DNA from: Turnera subulata
Lineage: Eukaryota; Streptophyta; Magnoliopsida; Malpighiales; Passifloraceae
Direction of reading: 5' to 3'
Assembly (NCBI GenBank): GCA_028386065.3
Contig: JAKUCV010002075.1
Location: forward strand, 132,807-196,806
Length of the DNA: 64,000 bases
Below the pieces are notes generated by a model, which saw only the letters and a list, made by a program, of their open reading frames with translations, did no database searches and was not told where the DNA came from. Numbering within the stretch: position 1 is the stretch's first letter; each line of letters starts with the position of its first letter. The translations under genes were made by a program, and so were the position numbers. This document shows, piece by piece, positions 12,142-22,240 of the stretch.

Positions 12142-12540
12142 CTACGGAGTTACATGATGTTTCAGATCGGTTACAAGTTTTTGTATATTCGCGACCTGAG
12201 AAGAAAGTCCCATACAGGCCAGTTCAATTTGCATCACTGCAGTGTGGACCTTCTTCAGTGAAGTGTCCAGTTGCTTCATTATCTGCAGTGGTGTGCTAGA
12301 CTTATCTGCTGCCTTGCCTTTCCTATCTTTTGCATCCTTGTTACCAGAAGGTCCTTCATTGCTTACACGCTTCTTTCGCCGTCTTGGGGGAATCACCATA
12401 TGCTCCTTTAGGCCGATGATGTTGGTCTTGAACCGCTTCTTCGGGGGTTCCTCATCGGAGCTTGTCGGGAAAGCTCTACCACCGATGTAACTGTTATCCT
12501 CTGAGTCAGAGGTAGTACGGGATCTTAGTGGTGAGTCCAT
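12142..12540 (-). CDS. antisense ORF of the retrotransposon: basic, probably nuclear 132-residue protein
   Basis: An intact minus-strand frame starts with ATG at 12540 and encodes 132 residues. The first third is acidic and Ser-rich (MDSPLRSRTTSDSEDNS). Two basic clusters follow, PPKKRFK and PPRRRKKR, each looking like a nuclear localisation signal. A Lys/Asp/Gly-rich linker leads to a C-terminal segment (about residues 85-130) with spaced hydrophobics suited to a coiled coil. No enzymatic motif is seen. It sits between gag and the 3' LTR with its own TATA box (12574-12581) and AATAAA (12101-12106). Some plant Ty3/gypsy elements of the Tat lineage are reported to carry extra antisense ORFs with promoters in this position. 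Whether this one is homologous to those is inference. Confidence 0.6.
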   Translation of the reverse strand: MDSPLRSRTTSDSEDNSYIGGRAFPTSSDEEPPKKRFKTNIIGLKEHMVIPPRRRKKRVSNEGPSGNKDAKDRKGKAADKSSTPLQIMKQLDTSLKKVHTAVMQIELACMGLSSQVANIQKLVTDLKHHVTP

Positions 12541-12573
12541 AGTTGTGTGTGAGTTCTCAATTATTAGGTTCGG

Positions 12574-12581
12574 TTTATATA
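12574..12581 (-). promoter_or_regulatory. TATA box for the antisense ORF at 12540
   Basis: On the minus strand CGCTTATATAAACCG lies 34-41 bases upstream of the ATG at 12540. This spacing predicts a very short 5' leader. The motif is a textbook TATATAAA. Confidence 0.55.
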
Positions 12582-12710
12582 AGCGGAAGAAACACCGCTT
12601 AAGGGTATAAGCGACATCTCGCAGTGAGTTCGGACACCTGGTGGAGAATACCAGAAACTTATCGTGGTAGGACCTACGGACTTGATGATTGAATTTCGAG
12701 GATGAAATTC

Positions 12711-12729
12711 TTTTTAAGGTGGGTAGAAC
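12711..12729 (+). other. polypurine tract and preceding retroelement tail
   Basis: A purine-rich run, AAGGTGGGTAGAAC, directly precedes the LTR start TGTAACGCCCCGG at 12730. Just upstream, AATTTCGAGGATGAAATTCT is the kind of motif that precedes the 3' LTR in many plant Ty3/gypsy elements. This fixes the start of the 3' LTR at 12730 rather than near 15300. Confidence 0.7.
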
Positions 12730-15700
12730 TGTAACGCCCCGGTTTTCCGTTTTTGGATTTATAAAGAAAATTCCGAATTTCGGTAATGGAAATAAAATTA
12801 ACTTATTTCCCCTTCGGATTTATTAATTTTAAGCAGTAATATGTCGTTTTTGAGCTTTGTCGGACGTAAAACGAGTTTCGGGATGAAACGCGGCGTTTAA
12901 CGTAGTTTCGGTTTAAACTACGTCGTTTTGGGGTTAAAAAAAAAAGTCAACCTGGCGGGTTGACCCAGCCAAACCAGACGACACGTCGTCTGGCTGGCTA
13001 GGTCAAGCCCAGCACAGGCGCGCGCCCCTCATTCTCTTCTTCTTTTTTTTCTTTTTCTTTTCTCCTCCACTTTTCTTTTCTTCTGCCCGTTGCTCCTCCA
13101 CCCAGCCGCCGCCACCCTCAACGGCTTTGTCTTCCACTACCACCATCAACCGCGCCCTCATCAGTCTTTAACCCCCACACCCTCACCCTCTCTTTTCCTC
13201 CTTATCTCTCCTTGTCTTCGCTCCTGACCCGAGGTACCGGAAACCTCCAATTCCTCCACATTCCTCTTCCACCACCAACAACATCACCTTTGTCCTTCTT
13301 CCTCGTGCTTTCCGCCGCCCCAGTCGTCTTCGCCAGTCGCTACCGCCACGAGCTCGAGGCGATTTGCGTCCTCACTGGGCGTGTTAGGATTGAAGGTGAG
13401 GCTGGGAACGAACCGAACCTGTGCCGCCGTCGCTCGGTAAGTGCCTCCGTTGTCCTTCCTCTTCCTCTTCTCCTTTTCGTTTTGGCGGAGACAGATTGAT
13501 GATGATGACGGTCTGCTGCTGATGGTTCTGTCTTCCGGTGGCAGAGCTTGCAGACGCGCGGTTCGTCACGACGTCTGGGTTCGTCCTGGAGCGGTGGACG
13601 ATGGGCAGTGACGACTAATTTGTTCCATTCTGGTAAGGACCCTATACCAATTTCTTAATACGTGTTGTTGTTGGAGTTGGTTTTGGTTTGAATCGAGTGA
13701 TTGAATGGATGGTGGCAGTGCGTGATGGTTGCTTCCGGTGACGCTGTAGAAGTTTTTCCCGGCAAGTTGGCAGTGTTTTCCGGGTAAGGAATTGTTGCCA
13801 TAGTTCGCTTAATTTCGTTTTATGCCTGTATATGTTGGATTTGAGCTGTATATCCTGTTGGTTGTTGTTGTTTTGGACGATGGCAGCTGTGTGGGGTTGT
13901 TTTGGGCTGAGTGGAATTCCGGCGAGGTGACCAAAATCCGGCGAGCGCGCACTGTTCCGGCGAGGGCTCGGGAATTTCCGACGAAGGCTCGGGTTCTGTC
14001 TAGCGGAATATATGTCTCGTTCTACGACTGTTTGACGGTAATTACTTTTGTTTGTCTCGGTTTTGTCTTGTATATGAATTTTGAATTATTGATAGAAATA
14101 CATATTTATATGAACGTGTATATAATGTGAATTGGGGTTAACCGAGAGTGGAGAGTTAGAGTGTGTGGCCGGGGGAAATTACCGACACGGATAGAACCTT
14201 AGGCCGATTAACCTTGGGCTCGGGATGGCATTAGGACGATTTTAGGAAAAACCGAGCCCAGGCCCAATAATCTCAATTCGAAGCTTAGAATGTTTTAAAA
14301 GGACTTAAAGTTATGGACTTAGGACCTAATCACGGGTAATTAAATTCACGGACATTAAGAACGGGTTCGAAGCCCAAATTTCATAATCGGTAAATATGGA
14401 CTTAAGAAAGTGGGCCCACGGCCCAGAATTTGTGAATAAGGATTTAGTGGGCCTTAGGCCCCGAGAATTTGTTAATTGACTTAAACCGATGAATCTTGGA
14501 TCCCTAATCGTGGGAGTTATGGAAGAGAAAATATCCTTTTGGACTTAGACCCGGAAGTCTTATAAATTGGATAGTTAGGGTCGAGAGATACTCGATTAGA
14601 GAATACCATTAGCATACATACACGTTTTATTCCTAAAATTGGTTTAGTGATTATATTATGTGTCGGTATTCAGGCACGGGAGATACCTCGGGAGCTGTAG
14701 ACTCGGATCGGGAAGAAGTCATAGCTGCATTTTTGAGGTGACATTACAAGTCTTTTTATATATGTTTTGTGAATGCATGTTGGTGTGGTTTGTTTGTTTA
14801 CTTGCCTTGTTTGCTACATGCGATGGTTGGAATTGTATACCTGCTTGTTCTCACATGCCTAATTTCTATATGAAAAACTGTTATGAAAAACTACTTTGGT
14901 GATAATGCATGGTTATGGGCCACAGGCCCGGATGAAACAGCGACACATACAATTCACACTTCCCTGAAAGACATAATGTATCTCAACGGAAATGTAAAAA
15001 AAAAACGTAATTAAGAATAAAATACTAAATTCTACTGTGTATCGGTTGGTAGCCCCGAGGGAGGGTTGGGTACCCTCGGGTCACATTATGCTGTTTAGCA
15101 TGCCCAGGGGATGTAGGTGCACCCCTGGAAGACTTGCACCGGTTAGGTGTGTCTGAGTGCACCCTCAGGTAGCTAGCGGCCACTCGAGAGTTTTCAGTGG
15201 TTTTGGCCTTAGAATCTACCCCTTCTGAGGTTCGACATTTGGGTTTCACACCCTGATCTGATCAGATGCACTACCGAGACTTGACTCACAGTAGAGGGCC
15301 CATAATGATAAAAATAATAATTATAATAATTAAAATATCGCATCAAATCTAAATACTGAGAACAATAAAACAATAAGATGTTATGTGTTGGTGTGTGATT
15401 CTGATTTGCTTGTATGCTGTACTTGTGCTCATGAACTACTCACCCTACGAGCATGACTTCACTTTCATGTATACTTAGACTTTTAATGTTCACTGAGTAG
15501 GCGACTCACATAATCGCCACCGTTGTTTTTCAGACCTTAGTTAGCGTGCAGACTCACTTATACCTTCGTCTCGGAGATCAGACGCAGTCACCTCAGCAGG
15601 TAGTTGTGCTTTATCTCTCGGTGGGATCCATAGGGCCATATGCATGATATTTTCTATCTTGAGTATTATTATTATTTTCATCTTCCGCTGCATGTGAAAT

Positions 15701-15973
15701 AACTCGAGATGTCATAAATATTTTATCTCTATATCGGCAGTTAGCCGGAGTTGATTTTGTGATATTATGTCGGCGTGATGCCGTGATGGCTTACTACTTG
15801 TTAAGCCGGTTGATCTCATTTACTTTTATGACATCTCGTTGTTAATACATTTTCATGGAAAATGTTTGTATGTCGAAGCATCGGTTTTTGTACCCCGGGT
15901 TTCAAGAGTATTTTGGTAACTCTTTTTCATTTAATTATTTTATTTTTATTTAATTGGGGTACGGGCTTCCACA
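12730..15973 (+). repeat. 3' LTR, about 3.24 kb
   Basis: Begins TGTAACGCCCC directly after the polypurine tract and ends CTTCCACA at the target duplication. Its last 643 bp equal the 5' LTR. Internally it has ACGT-type palindromic promoter-like motifs (about 12915-12990), a pyrimidine-rich tract (13030-13090) and a GC-rich segment. Open frames inside it (for example 13212-13499 and 15862-16263) show no protein features and are treated as chance. Related LTR sequence occurs at 58965-59686 and 59905-63185. Confidence 0.75.
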
Positions 15974-15978
15974 ACTGC

Positions 15979-16250
15979 TCCCCAGTACTCATCACTTGTA
16001 TTTGTCTGGAGAATTCTGGTGCCATTGGATGGAATCTTGAGTGGAGGAGGGTCCTGGGCTATCTTCTTTACTCATCCTCCCTTATTAACTCTATTAAGCT
16101 TCTTCATGGGTACTCTCCCCATGTAAGCCAGTATGGCTCCGCTACCACAGGTCATCGGGAGCCTCCCATAATTAAAAGGCAAACACGCAAGGCAAGACCT
16201 TTCTCAAGCCCACACCATAGGGCGATTCTGTCTCAAGCCTCTCTAGTGCC
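15979..16250 (-). pseudogene. caulimovirid reverse transcriptase/RNase H fragment, copy 1
   Basis: Nearly identical to 17969-18220. The minus strand reads the connection between reverse transcriptase and RNase H, including IAQDPPPLKIPS and SDEYWGA, before running into the LTR insertion. Both copies share the same edge sequence AGAATCGCC near 16230 (copy 1) and 18220 (copy 2), then diverge, marking an old rearrangement breakpoint. Confidence 0.75.
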
Positions 16251-16423
16251 CTTGCCTGGATAATCATGGAAGGACCGTAACTAGGATAACAAGGAAGAAA
16301 CTTAACATAGCTAATAATAGAGAACTTTCAAGAACAGAGAGAGGATTTTAAAAACTCATAGTTTATTTCACAAGTCAGGGAAACTTGGAAAATCCGAGAT
16401 GTCCCTTCTTACATCTTGAGAAC

Positions 16424-16432
16424 CCTTTTATA
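16424..16432 (-). promoter_or_regulatory. pararetroviral promoter TATA box with downstream AATAAA
   Basis: Minus-strand TCTATAAAAGGGTT is a strong TATA box in the viral intergenic region. AATAAA follows on the same strand at 16367-16362, about 60 bases downstream. Caulimovirids place their poly(A) signal shortly after the transcription start so that the genomic RNA is terminally redundant. The pairing seen here fits that layout. Activity is not known. Confidence 0.6.
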
Positions 16433-16613
16433 GAGGCTGAGGGTCTCTACCAGCTACACAACTAGTGGGAATACAGGGTCCCAATGACACTGACTTTAAA
16501 CAAAGGACTAGACAGACAATGACTCAACATTCACGTGGTGTTTCTGACACCATTATTACAACACGTTAAAATACTTTAAACTTGATAAGATTCCTGATAA
16601 GCTTTTGAAAAGC

Positions 16614-17955
16614 TTATTTGTTGATTGGTTCATGGTTGGGGCTGAGATTACAATCCTTATCTAGGTCATAGGGACTGCCTGGCCAGTCGTCATGTATGAC
16701 ATCATCTAGATCAAGACAACTGTCATCATTCAAATCACGTGCATTATTTAGTGCATCGAATTCTTCATTCTCAATGCGAAGTTGGTTGTCCCCTTCTTGA
16801 ATGTTCTGGAAAACATTGTCATATGCACAACAGATCTGGGAGTATGGATTTTGTGAGTCTTGAAATCTGGCTGGATCCGGAGGAATCAGTGACAAGGGAA
16901 CCATAGCTATGGTGTTGGACCCTTTGTCCCAATCTGGATTGTAACCATTAATGACACAGAGGTATTACCATGCTTCTTTTAACAGATATGGAGGTGGTTC
17001 CACTGTGGTATACCTTTTCCATGGAGTGACAACTGGATGGGGAGTTGGAGGATAACTCTGGTAGGGTCTGAATGCTGTGAACAGAATACACAGTCGTGGA
17101 CAAAGGTGGTCCTCTGTTTCATCCAAAGCTGATTTGAGCCAGGTTCTCCACTGATGAAGTGGAGCAAACCACTGCAAGAGTGTCCACTGATTTGAACCTT
17201 GTTCATCTAAATCCATTAAGTGTTCAAACACGTCCAAAGCTTTGAGATGCAGGATGCCATAATTTGTGGTGAACAAACACCAGTTGTACCAAAGCTCATC
17301 ATCTAAAAAGCTATTGATGTGGACAATGCTGACTCGTCTGAACAGATGATCTGGAAAGAACTGGGATGAAAAGGTTTGGAGAAGTCTGCTCCTTGGTACA
17401 CCAGGAAATTAGTCAGAAAATAGAACATGACATTTCTAGCATATTGTCGGATGATGAAAACATCAAGTTTCTTCTTTTGAGCCAGGACAGGGGGCATTGT
17501 TTCTGGATTTATAGCCATGTCTGACCAGGAGGCTTGGTTTTCCGGTGTTTTCCAATAGAAATTGGGAGAGGAGGAAGCCATTAAGACCAGTGGGATGATC
17601 TTGACAGGGGAAACCAAATGAATGGATGATTTTTGTGTTGGCCGTGAGAGCATATCCGGTATGAGGTTGTGGTCTCCTTTTATATGCTTCACTGAGAAGT
17701 CATATTTGTCAAAACACTATTTCCATCTGAGGAGTTGTTTGTCTGGTACTCTCTTGTTTTTGAAATCAAGAATCTTTGGGAAAGATGAGTTGTCCATTTC
17801 CATAATAAAGTGAAAATTTTCCAGATAAAATTCAAACTTCTTGATTCCATATTTGACTGCAAGGAGTTCCTTGTGGGTAGAATGGTAATGGAGTTCTGCG
17901 TTGGAAAAGTTGTTACTTGCATGGCCGCAGTAGTGTCTTTTCCCATCAATCTCTT
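16614..17955 (-). pseudogene. caulimovirid RNase H and C-terminal polyprotein region
   Basis: The minus strand encodes the RNase H end with the hallmark HIKGDHNLIPDMLSR (near 17690-17640), then a C-terminal extension with TLLQWFAPLHQW and SYPPTPHPVVTPWKRY, ending with an acidic tail and EPINK at 16614. Frames are interrupted at about 17949-17689, 17303 and 16965-16904 by stops or shifts. This region lies downstream of the reverse transcriptase fragment at 18220-17955. Confidence 0.8.
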
Positions 17956-18220
17956 CTAGGAGTACTGCTCCCTAGTACTCATCACTTGCTTCTGTCTGGT
18001 GAATTCTGGTTCCATTGGATGGAATCTTGAGTGGAGGAGGGTCCTGGGCTATCTTCTTTACTCAGTCTCCCTCATTAACTCTGCTAAGCTTCTTTATGGG
18101 TACTCTCCCCATGTAAGCCAGTATGGCTCCACTACCACAGGTCATCGGGAGCCTTCCATAATTAAAAGGCAAACACGCAAGGCGAGACCTTTCTCAAGCC
18201 CACACCATAGGGCGATTCTA

Positions 18221-19127
18221 TCAATGAAAGGTGGATTCAGTTGTCTGGACAGGATGGGTTTGTTGATGAAGGTTCTCATAATTTGTGACCCATTCTAAAG
18301 GAATGAGACTAGAAAGCTGTTCCTTTGGAAGTTGTCTTGGAGCTTGGATAATTGTTGGTGTCGAATCCGTATCAGCATAAATGAATAAGGGATCTGTTGA
18401 AATCCCTTGAGTGGGAAGGTTGACTGCATGATCTTGGAGACGATAGACCAACTGATGGTCTAAAGTAGCTGTAATTGCATTTGCTACTTGTTCAGCTCCG
18501 ATGATCTGGACTTGTATCTTTAGTGCTTGGCTCAAATGAGGGTCATTCAAGGACATGTTGAAATTTGGGAAGAAAGTAAGAACTATGCTCCCAGCATTCA
18601 GAGTGGTCAAGACCGTACCAATCACAGCGTCTTCATAACGTAGATATCTTGTATCTAGTAATGATGGCCTCGCTGTTACTAATAGCCCTTTCCTCCCATG
18701 ATATGAGAGGACAAGCCGAATGGCTCCAAGATGGAGGTGAGAAAAGTGCTGCTTTTTCCATTGAATGATAAATTCCTGGGGAATCTCCAAGGTGACATAC
18801 TGTTCAGCAGTTAAAGAACTCAACGTGCACTGAGACAGTTTGGATGACTGGACATATTCCTTTACTGCAGGTCGTCTATTAGAAATTATGGTTCTAATAG
18901 AGCGAGAGATGGATCCTTTTTTAAAAGTGTAAGGGTTTACTAGAGGTAAAAGAGAGTCTTCAACCCTGGCTTCTTCAGGGATGTGAGTAATTTCTACTAG
19001 GTGATCTATTTTATTTGTGATGGAGGATCTAGCATTATCTGGAGTAGAAATAGGTGAAGTGAGTGTGGGGGTAACAGAGGTAGTGGATCTAGTGAGTTGG
19101 GGTGTTTCTATTGTGTTAGTTTTGGTC
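18221..19127 (-). pseudogene. caulimovirid movement-protein region
   Basis: The minus-strand frame is open from about 19127, the edge of recognisable sequence, to two adjacent stops at the 18221 junction. Movement-protein signatures include LEIPQEF, AIRLVLSYHGRKG, LLDTRY and FPNFNMSL, in the order expected for caulimovirid cell-to-cell movement proteins. In intact viruses it would continue into capsid coding sequence. Here it is fused directly to a reverse transcriptase fragment, so everything between is lost. Its long open frame suggests this part integrated relatively recently or is decaying slowly. Confidence 0.8.
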
Positions 19128-19270
19128 TAAAGAACAAAACTATAGTTCACATTTGATTATGTATACTAAAGAGGAGATTCAAGCCAAATAGAGTGTTGCT
19201 ATTGCATGCTTTTGGGATTGGCCTCTGAATTGCTTCATATTAACGACAATTACTCTTTCAGAATCAGGAA

Positions 19271-19420
19271 GGTGCACCTACCTTCTCGGTGCTCATTCCA
19301 TAAAAACTCTGAAGTTAAACGTGCTTGACTTGGAGCAAATCTGGGATGGGTGACCTCTTGGGAAGTTTTCCAAGGTCCCGTGTTGGTTCGTAGTGACAGT
19401 TGTCAAGCCGGGACGTTACA
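19271..19420 (+). repeat. 5S rRNA-derived repeat, probably a Cassandra-type LTR fragment
   Basis: The segment contains GAAGTTAAACGTGCTTG and GATGGGTGACCTCTTGGGAAG, matching the internal promoter boxes of plant 5S rRNA in the right order and spacing. The 5' third is diverged and an extra TTTTCCAAGG interrupts the end, so it is not a functional 5S gene. It ends GGGACGTTACA, like the CA end of an LTR. Cassandra TRIM elements carry a 5S-like sequence in their LTRs, the best explanation. No partner LTR was found. Confidence 0.6.
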
Positions 19421-19779
19421 CTCACGTTGTCGCTCTTGCCTTTATATTTGAAGATATTTGTTATATATCCTATGATTTTCATCTTATTTCCTGAAGTAAT
19501 GACATGCTGACTAAACTAATAAAATAGTCAAGTGTGCCATACATCATATATCATATAAAACCCCATGTAAATTACTTTGTAGCTTGTTAAGCTACTCATT
19601 TTTGTGTTCTCAATGAACTTCTATGATTTTAATTTTGTAGGCAACCGATTGCTTGCAAAATATCATTCTTCTTATTCGTATGTAGAAGTTTTGTTCCATC
19701 GTGGCTAAATTGACATTAATTGTCTGGATTCTTTTATAAGATCATGGTTACATCTACAAAAACCTGACAATTCCATTTC
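19421..19779. other. spacer upstream of the hAT-like pseudogene
   Basis: AT-rich sequence without a supported gene. It may be the 5' non-coding part of the following hAT-like element, but no terminal inverted repeat could be defined. Confidence 0.35.
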
Positions 19780-22240
19780 TACTTCTAGTGGTCGTGGAAA
19801 GGTTGATCCTGCTTAGGAGCATTTTAGTTTTTGTTTGCGGCACTATTGTGAAGAAAAGTTTTACTTGTCTCGCTTGTGGGAAACGTTACAATGGTGGTGG
19901 CATTACATGATGAAATATCATCTAGCTGGAATTCCTGGAAATATCAGTGCATATCCAAATATCGGGTTCGAGTCCTCGTATACGCAGAAAATTTCCATTG
20001 GGACACTCACCCACCATACCCAGGTGCGCGACACGGGTCGAACTGGATTAGTCGGGGCAAAGCTTCGGATACCGATTGGGAAACCAAAAAAAAAGAAGTT
20101 CGTTTTTAGTTTAAAGAATATTTGAAGGAAGTAGAAGCAGAAAAAAAAAGGTATCAAATGTTTACAGAAAACTATGTTGAAGAGAATGATAGAATGGAAG
20201 AGGTTGGTACAAATAATCAAGCAAGATCAAAGACACAAAGCTAAACAAAAGCAACAAGAGCAGTCCAGAAAGCAAAAGGTAAAGGAAAAAGGAAGATTAA
20301 CAAAACAAGTGTTGCATCTAAACATTTTTCACTTAGTGCAACTCTTGATTTTCAAACATCTCTCAGGAGTTGTTTGCAACGCAAAGATACTAAGCATAAA
20401 GTTAATATGACATTTGTAAGGTGGTTTTATGATTTCTGCATTCAATGCAGTTCGTTCAATCTACTTTCAGCCTATGGTAGATGCTCTTACTAATATTGGA
20501 CTGGGATTTAAAGGACCTTCTTACAATGACATACGGGTGAATCTTTTGAAGGACTGCAAAAAGTAATTTGTTTATTGATGCATATCGACGCAGTTGGTCT
20601 ACTAATGGGTGCACACTTATGACAGATGGATGGACTGAGCAAAAAGAAAGAACATTGATTAACTTCTTGATTTATTGTCTTGCGGGTCTTCCGTTTATCA
20701 AATCTGTGGATACTTCAGACATTGTTAAGGATGCAACAATTTTCTTTGTTTTATTTTCCAAAGTAGAGTGGATTAGACCGAAAAATGTGGTACACATTGT
20801 TACAAATAATGTAGCCAATTATGTTGCTGCTGAAAGGTTACTCAAAGAGAGGTATGAGAATATTTTTTTTGGTCACTATATGTTGCATATTGTGTTAATT
20901 TAATTTTGAAAGATATTGCTAGCTTGCCACATATAGAATCACTTGCATCACATGCATCTAAAGTGACAATATTTATGTATAACCATAATGCTATGTTGGC
21001 TTGGTTGAGGAAAAGAGAAAATTAGAAGGAAATTGAGCGTTGAAGAGCCACTTGCTTTGCTACCACTTTTATCACATTGAAAAGTATGGTAGATCATAAA
21101 CATGACTTGTAGGCTTTGGTGACAAGTCCATTTTTCACAAGTCATAAGCTCCCATAAAATGTTAATAGGATTCTTATTTCTTCTACCATTTTGGACAAAA
21201 AAATTTGGAATGATTATGCAATAGCTATGCAAATTGAGCTCTATTAATTCCATTGTTGCATATAGTGGATGCCAATGAAAAATTTTCACTGGGGTATGTT
21301 TATGAAGGCATGGCTAGGACTATATCGACTATTAAAAAGTTGTTCAAGAACAAGGAGATGCACTAGAAGGCTTATACAAAAATCATCAATCAAAGATGGG
21401 ATAAATATTTGTGTGGCAAGCTTCATGCCGCTGCATATATGCTTAATCCGGCTTTTGCATATAAAGATGAGTATAAAGTTTTTTCTACTATTGAGGCTAC
21501 ACAAGGCCTTCTTAATATCCTTCAGATTCCTAGCTTGTGCAATGATCCTAAACAAGCATTGGATGAGATCAAAATTTATAGAAAATGACAAGAAAGCTTT
21601 ATTAGAGACTTAGCTTTGACTTCTAGTACCACCACACAGTGAGAATTTTTTTTTGTAATCTTTTGTAATTTTTTTTACAGTATATACTCTTCATCTTTTT
21701 TTAATTTTCATATGCAGATGAACAGTGGAAATTATTTGGAGATAGTGCCCCACATTTGCAAAAGATGGCTATCCGAATTTTAAGCCAAACTTCTTCTTCT
21801 GGTTGTGAGCGAAACTAGAGTCTGTTTGAGCGAATTTATATGAAGAAAAGGAAAAAATAGGAACATCAACAGCTTAATGAATATTAAAAGATAGATAATG
21901 CATTGTTGCTTTTTAATATTTTATTTTTTTCATATTGTTGGCTTATTATTGATATAATGTTTGTCTTTATAATTTTTTAAGGTTGTATTACAAAAGGAGA
22001 GAGTTTGATCTCATAGATTATGAGTGCATTGATAAGACTGGCTTTATTAACGTTCGTTTCATTTTATTTTATTTTAGATGCAGTTGATGAATATATATCT
22101 GCAGTATTCTATTCTATTCTGCCATACTAAACTTGAATTCTTTTGCTGGAAGTTCAAGTAATACATTTGGAGAATTTGGTGGATTTCGAGGTGATTATGA
22201 TGACGACAGTGAAGATGAGTTTGGTGCAATGTTGTAGAGC
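19780..22240 (+). pseudogene. hAT-superfamily transposase remnant (BED finger, DUF659-like, hATC)
   Basis: Pieces in several frames line up as a plant hAT-type transposase. Near 19860-19925 is a BED zinc finger (TCLACGKRYNGGG, then KYHLAGIPGN after a frameshift). EYLKEVEAEK-like coding follows at about 20110. Residues from 20568-20903 include GCTLMTDGWTEQKERTLINF, characteristic of the DUF659 region. Near 21740-21830 the C-terminal dimerisation block reads QKMAIRILSQTSSSGCER. Stops and shifts interrupt every domain, so it is dead. A SINE has been inserted after the BED finger. Terminal repeats were not identified. Confidence 0.8.
19958..20096 (+). mobile_element. SINE, 5'-truncated, tRNA-derived (Au-like)
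   Basis: Begins with a pol III B box, GGTTCGAGTCC, continues through GACACGGGTCGAACTGGATT and GTCGGGGCAAAGC, and ends with an A-rich tail (20084-20096). The body resembles plant Au-type SINEs as I recall them. The A box region is missing. It interrupts the hAT-like coding sequence between the BED finger and the next recognisable block. Confidence 0.6.

Larger units (their letters stand above)
8178..15973 (+). mobile_element. non-autonomous LTR retrotransposon (Ty3-like gag) lacking pol, carrying antisense genes
   Basis: The element begins TGTGGAAG and ends CTTCCACA, and is flanked by the 5-bp target duplication ACTGC (8173-8177 and 15974-15978). In order: a short 5' LTR (8178-8868), a primer-binding site (8871-8882), a broken gag (9010-10323), two minus-strand units (about 10595-12581), a polypurine tract (12711-12729) and a long 3' LTR (12730-15973). 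No protease, reverse transcriptase, RNase H or integrase can be read between gag and the polypurine tract, so mobility must have been supplied in trans. The gag type suggests the Ty3/gypsy superfamily. The site it entered is a caulimovirid fragment, whose uninterrupted paralogue lies at 17964-17968. Confidence 0.9.
15974..19127 (-). mobile_element. mosaic endogenous pararetrovirus (Caulimoviridae), decayed
   Basis: Minus-strand viral segments lie in rearranged order: a movement-protein region (19127-18221), a reverse transcriptase/RNase H segment with the downstream C-terminal region (18220-16614), a promoter-bearing intergenic region (16613 to about 16270), and a second copy of the reverse transcriptase segment (about 16250-15979) continuing at 8177-8142. 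Capsid and protease regions and most of the reverse transcriptase are missing. Stops and frameshifts are spread throughout, so it cannot express a polyprotein. The style of the movement protein and the C-terminal extension recalls florendoviruses or petuvirus-like viruses. The genus is not certain. Confidence 0.85.

Noticed and set aside
13212..13499. 95-codon frame in the 3' LTR
   Set aside because: Lies in the same LTR promoter-like segment and shows no protein features.
15297..15330. 3' LTR starting near 15300 after AGTAGAGGGCCC
   Set aside because: The better polypurine tract and TGTAACGCCCC start are at 12711-12730, and the AGAGGGCCC landmark recurs inside other LTRs.
15862..16263. 133-codon plus-strand frame
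   Set aside because: It crosses from the LTR end into the antisense viral fragment, so it is a junction artefact.
19271..19390. Functional 5S rRNA gene
   Set aside because: The 5' third is diverged and the 3' end carries an insertion.
19958..19990. Possible tRNA gene (GGTTCGAGTCC)
   Set aside because: Only a B box is present, with no cloverleaf; it belongs to the SINE.
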